64,000 nucleotides of DNA from Anaerostipes sp. (GTDB lineage: Bacteria; Bacillota; Clostridia; Lachnospirales; Lachnospiraceae): assembly GCA_028697725.1 (NCBI GenBank), contig JAQVEG010000007.1, positions 1 to 64,000 of the forward strand, written 5' to 3'. The notes below the pieces were generated by a model, which searched no databases, had not been told where the DNA came from, and saw nothing but the letters and a program-made list of their open reading frames with translations. Made by a program: the position numbers and the translations under genes. Of this stretch, positions 24,553 through 33,002 are shown in pieces (position 1 is the first letter of the stretch; every line of letters begins with the position of its first letter).

Positions 24553-25710
24553 ATGAATTCATTTGAATTTTTTACACCAACCAAAGTTATCTTTGGACGG
24601 GGAAGTATTGAAAATATAAGAGAAGAAGCCAAGAAACTTGGAAAAAAAGGATTGGTTGTCACAGACAAAGGTATGATGAAATGTGGTCTGGCAGAAAAGG
24701 TGATTACATATTTGGAAAAAGAAAATGTTGATTTTCTTGTGTGGTCAGAAATTGTTCCAAATCCAAGAGATGTTGATATCGAAAAAGGTGCAGCATATGC
24801 AATGGAACAAAATATAGATTATTTGATTGCTGTTGGCGGAGGGTCTTCTATGGATACTGCAAAAGCCATGGGAGCATTGATGACCAATGGAGGAAAGTGT
24901 GAAAACTGGTATGAAGGAAATTTAGAACAACCCATTGCACCGTTGATTTGTATCCCAACCACTTGTGGAACTGGCAGTGAGGTAACCCATGAGTCTATTG
25001 TAAATAATACAAAAACATTGGAGAAAGACTGTATCTGGGGGCCAATGGTCAATGTACGAGTTGCGATTTTAGATTCGGAGATGTTAGATTACTTGCCTGG
25101 GAAGATTCTTTCTTCGACGGGAATGGATGCACTAACACATGCGGTGGAGGCCTATGTATGTAAAGCAGCAAGTCCCCTTACGGATGCCATTGCAAAGAAA
25201 GCCATTGAAATGATTGGAAAGAATATTAGAGAGGCTGTACAACAGCATACACCAGAAGCATTGGATGAAATGATGGCGGCATCCACCATGGCAGGAATGG
25301 CCTTTGGAAATTCAGATGTAGCCTGTGTTCATTCCATTTCAGAAGCCTTAGGTGGTCTTTATGACATTGCACATGGAGTTGCCAACGCAATGATGTTGGC
25401 ACCCGTTTCTAGATTTAGTGTAAAAGGTGCACCAGAAAAATACGCCAAAGTGGCAGAGTGTCTGGGTGTGGATGTGCAAGGAAAGTCAACACTAGAAGCT
25501 GCCAATGCAGGAATTGATGTTATGCAGAAACTTGCAGATGAATTTCAAATTCCTCATTTCCATGAGCTGGAAGTGGTAAATCCAAGAGATTTTGATCGTT
25601 TAGCTGAGACAGCAGCAAATGCAGATGAAACGGAAGATAATCCTATAGTGATGACCAAAGAAGACTTTATAGAACTATTCAAAAAATTATATGAAAATAA
25701 AGAAATCTAG
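24553..25710 (+). CDS. Iron-containing alcohol dehydrogenase
   Basis: 385 residues, group III ADH. NAD-binding GGGSSMDTAKA lies near residue 95, with PTTCGTGSEVT following. The iron ligands are in MDALTHAVEAY (Asp, His), ACVHSISEAL (His) and IAHGVANAM (His). It would reduce an aldehyde released by the oxidase complex, or oxidise an alcohol. Start follows TAGGAGGTC eight bases after the upstream stop codon. It is the last gene before a terminator hairpin. Confidence 0.92.
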   Translation: MNSFEFFTPTKVIFGRGSIENIREEAKKLGKKGLVVTDKGMMKCGLAEKVITYLEKENVDFLVWSEIVPNPRDVDIEKGAAYAMEQNIDYLIAVGGGSSMDTAKAMGALMTNGGKCENWYEGNLEQPIAPLICIPTTCGTGSEVTHESIVNNTKTLEKDCIWGPMVNVRVAILDSEMLDYLPGKILSSTGMDALTHAVEAYVCKAASPLTDAIAKKAIEMIGKNIREAVQQHTPEALDEMMAASTMAGMAFGNSDVACVHSISEALGGLYDIAHGVANAMMLAPVSRFSVKGAPEKYAKVAECLGVDVQGKSTLEAANAGIDVMQKLADEFQIPHFHELEVVNPRDFDRLAETAANADETEDNPIVMTKEDFIELFKKLYENKEI

Positions 25711-25749
25711 TGACAAATTTTTATAAAAATGTTAGCATAAATAATGATA

Positions 25750-25795
25750 AGACAAAGGCGTCTGAATGATAGATTCAGGGGTCTTTGTCTTTTTT
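25750..25795 (+). terminator. Hairpin terminator after the iron alcohol dehydrogenase gene
   Basis: AGACAAAG...TCTGAAT pairs with ATTCAGG...CTTTGTCT and is followed by a T-run, in the 104-base gap before the cyclodeaminase-like gene. Downstream genes share the theme, so this may attenuate rather than fully stop transcription. Confidence 0.75.
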
Positions 25796-25814
25796 AGTTT
25801 TAAAGGAGGATAAA

Positions 25815-27002
25815 ATGACAAGCTCAATTGAAAAAGAAACCTTAAAAAATATTGAATCAGGAACGTTACGTTTTTTATATTTAGATGAAGAAGATATGAT
25901 AGAAGCAGGTGTCTTAGACGCTAAAAAATGTGTAGACGTCATGGAAGAAACCATGGGGCTCCTTGAAGATGGAGATTTTTTAATGGGTGGGCCGGATCAC
26001 AATGCCCATGGGTTAATGCTTGATTTTCCTAAGAAATCAAAAATTGAAAACTTCCCATTAAATGACAGCAGAGATCGAAGATTTATTGCAATGCCAGCTT
26101 ACCTTGGTGGAAGATTTCATATTGCAGGGGAAAAGTGGTATGGATCCAATGGACGAAATCGTGCCAAAGGTATTCCTCGTTCTATTTTAATGGCAATGTT
26201 AAATGATGTAGAAACGGGAGCACCCCTTGCGTTTATGTCAGCCAATTTATTAAGTTCCATGAGAACAGGTGCTATGCCAGGACTTGCAGCAAAATTACTT
26301 GCAAGGAAAGAATCTAAAGTTATTGCAGTTATTGGACCAGGTGCAATTAGTAAATCTTGTTTTGCAGCAATTATGACAAGTAGTAAAAATGTAGATACAG
26401 TTAAAATCAAAGGAAGTTCACCAACGTCAAAAAGTGCAGTGGCAATGAAGAAATATATTGAAAAACACTTTTCTCAAATTAAACATATTACCATTTGTGA
26501 GACGTTAGAGGAAGCAATTCAGGGAACGGATATAGTGACGGAAGCTGTTTCCTGTCGAGAAGGGGAGTGGCCATTTTACAAGAAAGAATGGTTTAAACCT
26601 GGAGCATTGATAATCTCAGCCAGTGTGTTTAACATGGATAAGAAAGAATTAGTTGGTATTAGAAAGATTGTAGATAATTTTCAAATGTATGATGACTATG
26701 CAGAGGAAGATGGAGAAGGATACGATGAAAATGGAATGCGAAATGCCACAGGATGTATGGGAGAAGAATTTGCATATATGGTGAGAGATGGCTTGATTGA
26801 AAGAGATACCATTGACTCTTTGGGAGAAATCATTCGCGGGAAAAAGACAGGGCGAAAATCGGAGGACGAGGTCATTTTAGTTGCCATTGAGGGAATGCCA
26901 ATTGAGGATGTTGCCTGGGGATATGAATGTTACAAAACAGCATTGAAAGAAGGAATTGGACAAAAACTAAAAGTGTGGAATCATTCCAATAAAGATATTT
27001 AA
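25815..27002 (+). CDS. Ornithine cyclodeaminase/mu-crystallin-family protein
   Basis: 395 residues, longer than typical ornithine cyclodeaminase (about 330). The family core is clear: SSMRTGAMPGLAAKLLARK followed by the NAD-binding VIGPGAISKSCFAA. The family includes cyclodeaminases, ketimine reductases and opine-type dehydrogenases. Clostridial proteins of this length have been labelled tyramine oxidase subunit B, but I cannot verify that here. Start 25815 follows AAAGGAGG. An upstream in-frame ATG (25785) lies in the terminator T-run. Confidence 0.82.
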   Translation: MTSSIEKETLKNIESGTLRFLYLDEEDMIEAGVLDAKKCVDVMEETMGLLEDGDFLMGGPDHNAHGLMLDFPKKSKIENFPLNDSRDRRFIAMPAYLGGRFHIAGEKWYGSNGRNRAKGIPRSILMAMLNDVETGAPLAFMSANLLSSMRTGAMPGLAAKLLARKESKVIAVIGPGAISKSCFAAIMTSSKNVDTVKIKGSSPTSKSAVAMKKYIEKHFSQIKHITICETLEEAIQGTDIVTEAVSCREGEWPFYKKEWFKPGALIISASVFNMDKKELVGIRKIVDNFQMYDDYAEEDGEGYDENGMRNATGCMGEEFAYMVRDGLIERDTIDSLGEIIRGKKTGRKSEDEVILVAIEGMPIEDVAWGYECYKTALKEGIGQKLKVWNHSNKDI

Positions 27003-27014
27003 AGAGTGTATAAC

Positions 27015-27051
27015 AAAGACGTTAGACGGAAAGGGACCGCTGACGTCTTTA
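27015..27051 (+). terminator. Intergenic hairpin, possible attenuator
   Basis: AAAGACGT...CGG pairs with CCG...ACGTCTTTA around AAAGGGA, just ahead of the AAGGAGG site of the antiporter gene. The T-run is short, so partial termination or RNA processing is more likely than full termination. Confidence 0.55.
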
Positions 27052-27072
27052 TTCATGAAGGAGGATGAAAAT

Positions 27073-28584
27073 ATGGGAGAAAAAAGTATCATAAGGCGAA
27101 TTGCATATGGGATGAATCCAAGGCATATTGATAAGAAAATGGTAAAGTTATGGACATTTTGGATTATATTTAATGTGATTTTATTTTGCATTCCAAAGGG
27201 TATGATTCAAAATAGTATTTGGATTTTAGTGCCACTTGCTGGACTATTTATATATGCCTTAGTGACAAAGGATGTAATCCAGAGTATGCTCATGGGAACT
27301 TTTTCTATGTATATACTTTGGTATAAATTAGGTGCAGTAGGAGGATTTTTTAAGGATTTATTGGTAGTTCTTTCAGATGAAGAAAATATTATTATGTATA
27401 TGTCATTTTTCTTATGTGGAGGCATTATCATTGCACTAAAGCGAAGTGGAAGCACCAAGGCATTTTCTGATTTTATTACTTCAAAGTTTGGAAAAAGTGA
27501 AAAGCTGATTTTAAGCACATCAGGAATTTATGCAGGAATTATGTCTATTGATGATTATGTATCAGCCTTAACAGCAGGGGCATCATTTTCACCATTGATT
27601 GATGTGATTAAAAAGCCAAGAGTAGCACTTGCATATGTAATTAGAACCTTTAGTATCTGTGTATCTGCTATGCTGCCTTTTGGAGCTTGGGGATATTTTA
27701 TTATTTTTCAAATTGCAGGTGCAAAAAATATTGGGAGCAGGGCACAGGCAACCACATTGTTTTTACATTCTGTTCCCTTTATGTTTTATGCCATTGTAGC
27801 CTGTGTGCTGGCATTGTTATTTTCCATGGGATTAATTCCTAAAATAGGTCCAATGAAAAAAGCCTATGAAATGATAAAAAAGGAAGGAAAACAAATGGGG
27901 GATTTAACAGATGGGTCTGATGAGGAAGAAAAAGACTTTGATGATGAAGATCCAAGAAAACAAAATGTCAGTGTGCTAAATCTGGTAATTCCAATGGTTG
28001 TTATTGTGACTGCATTAATTGCTACAGGACTTGACTGTTTCCTTGCATTTGGAATTGCAGCTCTTGTAACTGGGGTGTTATATATACTTCAGGGAATTTT
28101 CACCATTGGAGAATATGTGCAGTGCATTGTAGATGGATTTATTGACATGGTGGATATGGTCATTATATTGATGATTGGTTACACTATGCAGGAGGTTATG
28201 TATGCCATGGGAATGGAAGGATTCGTAAAGGCTGTCTGCGGAGCCGTTCCAATTGTTAGTCTCCTTCCGGTTTTATTCTTTGTATTCTTTAGCTGTTCAG
28301 AATATTTATACAGTTTAAATTACACACTATATCAAATTGCAATTCCAGTATTGTTAGTGGTATTGCCAGGACTTGGAGCAAACATACCTCTTTGTTTAGG
28401 AGCAGTTATTTCTGCAGGATTATTCGGAGCAAATGCATGTGTAGTCTCTGACTTAGGCGTGATTTCAGCCAGGGCATGTCGTGTAAAAATATATGATCAA
28501 TATAGGACATCCCAGCCCTATGTATTAATTGCAGGAGTGATTTCAGCTATTTTGTATCTCGTTGTTGGCATAGCAATAGGTTAG
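27073..28584 (+). CDS. NhaC-family Na+/H+ antiporter-like transporter
   Basis: 503 residues with about twelve hydrophobic segments. An acidic cytoplasmic loop near residues 280-295 (DLTDGSDEEEKDFDDEDPRK) splits the protein. NhaC-family features include SIDDYVSALTAGASFSPL, and PFGAWGYF in the central helices. Family members exchange Na+ and H+, and some carry amino acids or amines. In this operon an amine or amino-acid substrate is plausible (inference). Start 27073 follows GGAGGATGAAA. Confidence 0.85.
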   Translation: MGEKSIIRRIAYGMNPRHIDKKMVKLWTFWIIFNVILFCIPKGMIQNSIWILVPLAGLFIYALVTKDVIQSMLMGTFSMYILWYKLGAVGGFFKDLLVVLSDEENIIMYMSFFLCGGIIIALKRSGSTKAFSDFITSKFGKSEKLILSTSGIYAGIMSIDDYVSALTAGASFSPLIDVIKKPRVALAYVIRTFSICVSAMLPFGAWGYFIIFQIAGAKNIGSRAQATTLFLHSVPFMFYAIVACVLALLFSMGLIPKIGPMKKAYEMIKKEGKQMGDLTDGSDEEEKDFDDEDPRKQNVSVLNLVIPMVVIVTALIATGLDCFLAFGIAALVTGVLYILQGIFTIGEYVQCIVDGFIDMVDMVIILMIGYTMQEVMYAMGMEGFVKAVCGAVPIVSLLPVLFFVFFSCSEYLYSLNYTLYQIAIPVLLVVLPGLGANIPLCLGAVISAGLFGANACVVSDLGVISARACRVKIYDQYRTSQPYVLIAGVISAILYLVVGIAIG

Positions 28585-28596
28585 GAGAAAAGAGAC

Positions 28597-30012
28597 ATGG
28601 CAGAACAATTTATTGAATTAAAACATATTAAAAAAAGTTATGTAAAGGATACTCCCGTCATCTATGATTTTAACTTAAAAATAAATAAGGGAGAATTTGT
28701 TACATTTTTAGGACCTTCCGGGTGCGGAAAAACAACAATCTTAAGGATGCTTGCAGGATTTGAGTCACCTACCGAGGGAGAAATTCTTCTTCGAGGGGAG
28801 GATATCAGCCAGCGACCACCAAATGAAAGACAAATTAACACAGTTTTTCAAAGGTATGCACTGTTTCCACACTTAAATATCTATGACAATATTGCTTTTG
28901 GTCTTCGACGAAAGAAAACACCAAAGGATATTATGGACGAAAAAATAAAGCATGTTCTAGAGATTGTGGATTTGGAAGGTTTTGAAAAAAGAAAGATTTC
29001 TAGTTTATCTGGTGGACAGCAGCAGAGAATTGCCATTGCAAGGGCAATTGTTAATGAGCCAGAGATTCTGTTATTAGATGAGCCATTAGGCGCTCTTGAT
29101 TATAAAATGCGTCAGGAAATGCAGATTGAATTGAAGAGAATGCACAAGGAACTTGGAATTACGTTTGTGTTTGTAACCCATGACCAGGAAGAGGCACTTA
29201 CCATGTCTGATAAGATTGTGGTTATGTCAAAAGGAATGATTCAACAAGTTGGAACTCCAGAGGAAATCTACAGCTATCCAAGCAATGCATTTGTCGCAGA
29301 TTTTATTGGAGAGAGTAATATTTTCAATGGGAAGGTGTTAGAAGGAAATCGGGTTACATTTGCAGGCATTGAAATGGACTATGAAAGTGACAACCATACT
29401 GGAGATGGGGTAGATGTTATGATTCGTCCAGAGGCTATGTCCATTGCAGAGCCAGACCAGGGATTGTTTCAGGGAACAGTGCTGGACTCTACGTTTAAAG
29501 GAAAGCATTTTGACATTACCATTGCATCTGGAAAAAATGAAATCTACGCACAATCAAAAGAAAAGAAAGAAAAGGGGGCAAGGGTTGGAGTTCGCGTAAA
29601 TCCAAAAGATATTCATATTATGTTATGTGATATTGATCAAAACCGTCTTGTGGGACTTCTTGACAATGAAAAGCATTTGATGTTTGTGGATGGAACCATT
29701 CCATTTAATATTTATATGAAAATTCCAACATGGCGAGCAGAATACAGGGAAAAATTAGAGGGATTAAAGATTGAATTATCCTTCTCACCAGAGGATGCTC
29801 AGCTAAGTGATGACCCAGAGGAAGGAGTCTTTCAAGGGCATATTATTAGTATTATTTATAAAGGAGATCACTATAATTACCGCGTACAAAGCCGGAATAA
29901 AGTAGAATACTCAGTGGATGATGAAGACTTATGGAATGTGGGGGATTATGTAAGCGTTATAATTCCAGAAGAGAAAATGACATATCAAGTCTTAGACTGG
30001 AGGCAACAATGA
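28597..30012 (+). CDS. potA: Polyamine-type ABC transporter ATP-binding protein
   Basis: 471 residues. The nucleotide-binding domain has Walker A GPSGCGKTT (about 37), Q-loop VFQRYALFP, signature LSGGQQQRIAIARA (about 138), Walker B LLLDEP and switch VTHDQEEA. PotA proteins are usually about 350-380 residues. Here the C-terminal part continues for another 100 and appears to hold two TOBE-like beta domains, each with a V-L-x(2-4)-FKGKHFD or IYKGDHYN-like turn. Start lies 12 bases after the antiporter. The stop overlaps potB (ATGA). Confidence 0.93.
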   Translation: MAEQFIELKHIKKSYVKDTPVIYDFNLKINKGEFVTFLGPSGCGKTTILRMLAGFESPTEGEILLRGEDISQRPPNERQINTVFQRYALFPHLNIYDNIAFGLRRKKTPKDIMDEKIKHVLEIVDLEGFEKRKISSLSGGQQQRIAIARAIVNEPEILLLDEPLGALDYKMRQEMQIELKRMHKELGITFVFVTHDQEEALTMSDKIVVMSKGMIQQVGTPEEIYSYPSNAFVADFIGESNIFNGKVLEGNRVTFAGIEMDYESDNHTGDGVDVMIRPEAMSIAEPDQGLFQGTVLDSTFKGKHFDITIASGKNEIYAQSKEKKEKGARVGVRVNPKDIHIMLCDIDQNRLVGLLDNEKHLMFVDGTIPFNIYMKIPTWRAEYREKLEGLKIELSFSPEDAQLSDDPEEGVFQGHIISIIYKGDHYNYRVQSRNKVEYSVDDEDLWNVGDYVSVIIPEEKMTYQVLDWRQQ

Positions 30013-30809
30013 AAAAACAATTATTTTCCAGAAGCAGATTAGGAATTCCATATGCTGTTTTTTTAATTTTATTTGTGGCTCTTCCAATGCTTATTATTTT
30101 GTACTATGCATTTACCAACGGAGAAGGGAAATTTACGCTGGAAAATGTGATTACATTATTTCGAGATGGAAGAGTAATTGGAACCTTAGGATACAGTCTT
30201 GCCATTGCGTTAATCACAACTGCCCTATGTCTTCTTATCGCTTATCCAGTGGCATATATTCTTGCAAAAGGACCTTATCAAAATAAAAATGTACTTCTAA
30301 TGCTCTTTGTTATGCCTATGTGGATCAATTTTACCCTTCGTTTAACGGCGTTTAAGGAAGTGCTAACAGTTGTGGAGGGAAATCTGGCATTTCACCCATT
30401 TTTAAATACAATTTTGTGTATGACCTATGATTTCCTTCCGTTTATGATTCTGCCTTTATACAACACCATAGTAAAAATTGATGATTCATTTACAGAGGCG
30501 GCACTTGATTTAGGGGCAAAGAAAAAGGAAGTTTTTCTAAGTGTAATTTTGCCACTTTCGGTGCCTGGAATTGTTAGTGGAGTAACTATGGTATTGCTTC
30601 CGGCAATGACAAACTATGTAGTCCTAGATATGATTTACAACAGCACTTATATTATGGGAAGCTTAATTGGAAGTTATTTTAATGCCTATGACTGGGGAAG
30701 TGGTTCTGTCATTTCACTCTTATTATTGCTTATTATTTTTCTCATATCTTTTGCGACTGGAGAATTTTCGGAAAATCATGAGGAAGAAAAAGGAGGTGCA
30801 GTGCTATGA
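30009..30809 (+). CDS. potB: Polyamine-type ABC transporter permease
   Basis: 266 residues with six membrane spans. The cytoplasmic EAA loop reads FTEAALDLGAKKKEVFL, which docks onto PotA. The start 30009 overlaps the potA stop codon (ATGA) and follows GGAGG. The C-terminal end overlaps potC by 4 bases. It pairs with PotC to form the channel. Confidence 0.93.
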   Translation: MKKQLFSRSRLGIPYAVFLILFVALPMLIILYYAFTNGEGKFTLENVITLFRDGRVIGTLGYSLAIALITTALCLLIAYPVAYILAKGPYQNKNVLLMLFVMPMWINFTLRLTAFKEVLTVVEGNLAFHPFLNTILCMTYDFLPFMILPLYNTIVKIDDSFTEAALDLGAKKKEVFLSVILPLSVPGIVSGVTMVLLPAMTNYVVLDMIYNSTYIMGSLIGSYFNAYDWGSGSVISLLLLLIIFLISFATGEFSENHEEEKGGAVL

Positions 30810-31600
30810 GACAAAAATATCTTTTGGGTAAGAATATATGGATTCTAATGGTATTGCTATTTTTATATTTTCCGATTTTATTGCTGGCAGTGTATAGCTT
30901 TACAGATTCTACGATGATTGGATCAATTCGCAGCTTTTCCATAGAAAATTATAAAGTATTATTTATGACCTCAGAATTGAGAGATATGATTGTAGGAACT
31001 GTGCTTCTTGCTTTGTTTGTTGCTGTTATTTCTACGATTTTAGGAACATTGGGAGCCATTGGATTTTTCTATTCAAAAAAAAGAACGAGAAGACCCTTTG
31101 AGTTTATGAATCAAATTCCTGTGGTTAATGCAGATGTAGTCACTGGATTTTCAGTTTGTGTTTTGTTGATTGTATTTTTTGGAATGGACAAATCTTCTTT
31201 TCTTCCACTGATTGTGGGACTTGTAACTTTAAGTGTTCCTTTTGTATATTTATCCATTGTGCCAAGATTAAAACAAATGGATCCAGAATTATATGAAGCA
31301 GCACTAGATCTTGGATATACTCCAGGGGGAGCCTTGATAAAGATTGTCATTCCACAATTACTATCGGGAATTGCAGCAGGATTTATGATGTCTATTACAT
31401 TAACACTGGATGATTATTTTATCAGCACCTACACAAAACCAGCAACCTTTGATACTATTAGTACCTATGTTGTAAATGCAACAAAGGGAGCGCAGACAGA
31501 TATTAAAACTGCCTTATGGGCATTGTCTACAGTAATATTTTTATGTGTTGCAGTAAGTGTTATTTTGATGAATTTTCCAAAGAAGAAGGGAGGAATTTGA
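30806..31600 (+). CDS. potC: Polyamine-type ABC transporter permease
   Basis: 264 residues with six membrane spans. The EAA loop is LYEAALDLGYTPGGALI. It starts at an ATGA overlap with potB behind AAAGGAGG and ends in an overlap with potD. PotC forms the second half of the membrane channel. Confidence 0.93.
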   Translation: MRQKYLLGKNIWILMVLLFLYFPILLLAVYSFTDSTMIGSIRSFSIENYKVLFMTSELRDMIVGTVLLALFVAVISTILGTLGAIGFFYSKKRTRRPFEFMNQIPVVNADVVTGFSVCVLLIVFFGMDKSSFLPLIVGLVTLSVPFVYLSIVPRLKQMDPELYEAALDLGYTPGGALIKIVIPQLLSGIAAGFMMSITLTLDDYFISTYTKPATFDTISTYVVNATKGAQTDIKTALWALSTVIFLCVAVSVILMNFPKKKGGI

Positions 31601-32907
31601 TGAGGAAAATCATAAAAAGATGTATTGTATTTGTATTAATTATGACACTTTCCCTTCCGATTACCGGCTGTGGACAAAAGAAGAAGGAAGAGGTATTAAC
31701 CCTCCGAATTGCAAACTGGGAAGAGTATATTGACGAGAGTGTTATTGATGATTTTCAGACCTGGTATGAGAAGAAATATCACACCAAAATAAAGGTAGAG
31801 TATTCGACTTTTGGAACCAATGAAGATTTATATAATCAATTGACCATTGGGGATACCTTTGATATTGTGTGTCCATCAGAATATATGATTATGAAATTAA
31901 TGACAGAAGGAAAAGTACAGAAGTTCTCAGATGATTTTTTTGACACAGGAAACAAGGAAAATTACTATACCAACGGAGTGTCAAAATATATTGATCAAGT
32001 ATTTTCTAATGAGATAATTGATGGAAAATCATTAAAAAAATATGCGGCAGGATATATGTGGGGAACTTTAGGATTTGTCTATAATCCAAAAAAAATATCT
32101 GAAGCAGAAGTTTCTGACTGGAATGTACTGCGAAATAAAAAATATAGAAAAATGATTACCACAAAAGACAGTGTAAGGGACTGTTACTTTGCTGGATTGT
32201 CTATGTTGAATCAAGGTAAACTAGAAGGAAAGTCAGGGAAAGAACTTCAAGTGCTTTTAAATGATACTTCTCAAAAATCAGTAAAACAGGTGGAAAATGT
32301 TCTAACACAAATGAAGGATAATGTGTATTCTTTTGAGACGGACAGTGGAAAAGCAGATATGGTGACTGGAAAAGTGGCGGCCAACCTTCAATGGTCTGGA
32401 GATGGGGTATATTCCATTCAACAGGCGGCAGAAGATAATGTAGAATTAAAATATGCAGTTCCAAAAGCCTGTACCAATATCTGGTTTGATGGATGGTGCA
32501 TGTTAAAGAACGGAATCAATGGAAATAAGAAAAAGCAGCAGGCAGCAGAAGACTTTATTAATTTTATCTCCAAACCCAAAAACGTAGTAAAGAATATGGA
32601 CTATATTGGGTACACCTCAACCATTGCAGGAAATGAAGATACGACTATTTATAATTATGTTAAGTCTTTGTATGAAGACAAAAAGGGAAATGCTTCATAT
32701 TCCCTTGGATATTTCTTTTCTGGAAAGGAAGAGGATAAAAGATATGTATTACAGACAACAAAAGAACAGCTAAATGGAGAATTATTCGCAATGTATCCAA
32801 CCAAAGAGGTTATTAATCGTGCTGTTGTAATGGAGTATTTCCCAAAAGATGCGGATAAAAGAATTCGTCAGATGTGGACAAATATTCGATGCTTTTCCAT
32901 AAAGTAA
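31600..32907 (+). CDS. potD: Polyamine-type ABC transporter substrate-binding lipoprotein
   Basis: 435 residues. The signal peptide ends in lipobox ITGC with Cys near residue 25. The mature part begins LTLRIANWEEYID, the hallmark of PotD/PotF binding proteins. It is longer than PotD of E. coli (about 350), with insertions in the second lobe. Start 31600 overlaps the potC stop codon (ATGA) behind GGGAGGAA. An in-frame ATG at 31516 lies inside potC and is not used. The ligand may be a polyamine or a related amine. Confidence 0.92.
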   Translation: MRKIIKRCIVFVLIMTLSLPITGCGQKKKEEVLTLRIANWEEYIDESVIDDFQTWYEKKYHTKIKVEYSTFGTNEDLYNQLTIGDTFDIVCPSEYMIMKLMTEGKVQKFSDDFFDTGNKENYYTNGVSKYIDQVFSNEIIDGKSLKKYAAGYMWGTLGFVYNPKKISEAEVSDWNVLRNKKYRKMITTKDSVRDCYFAGLSMLNQGKLEGKSGKELQVLLNDTSQKSVKQVENVLTQMKDNVYSFETDSGKADMVTGKVAANLQWSGDGVYSIQQAAEDNVELKYAVPKACTNIWFDGWCMLKNGINGNKKKQQAAEDFINFISKPKNVVKNMDYIGYTSTIAGNEDTTIYNYVKSLYEDKKGNASYSLGYFFSGKEEDKRYVLQTTKEQLNGELFAMYPTKEVINRAVVMEYFPKDADKRIRQMWTNIRCFSIK

Positions 32908-32972
32908 ATATATTAAATTTAACATAAGTTGTGTTTTAGATTTAACATACAGCTATCATAATCAGACTATAT

Positions 32973-32978
32973 TATAAT
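32973..32978 (+). promoter_or_regulatory. Candidate -10 element before the EAL-GGDEF gene
   Basis: A perfect TATAAT sits in the 95-base gap after potD. No good -35 box is seen. Upstream, the ten bases ATTTAACATA occur twice (near 32916 and 32940), a possible regulator site. If this box is used, transcription starts near 32985 and rules out the ATG at 32979. Confidence 0.4.
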
Positions 32979-33002
32979 ATGATGAAGGTAGTGGGAAAAT
33001 GG

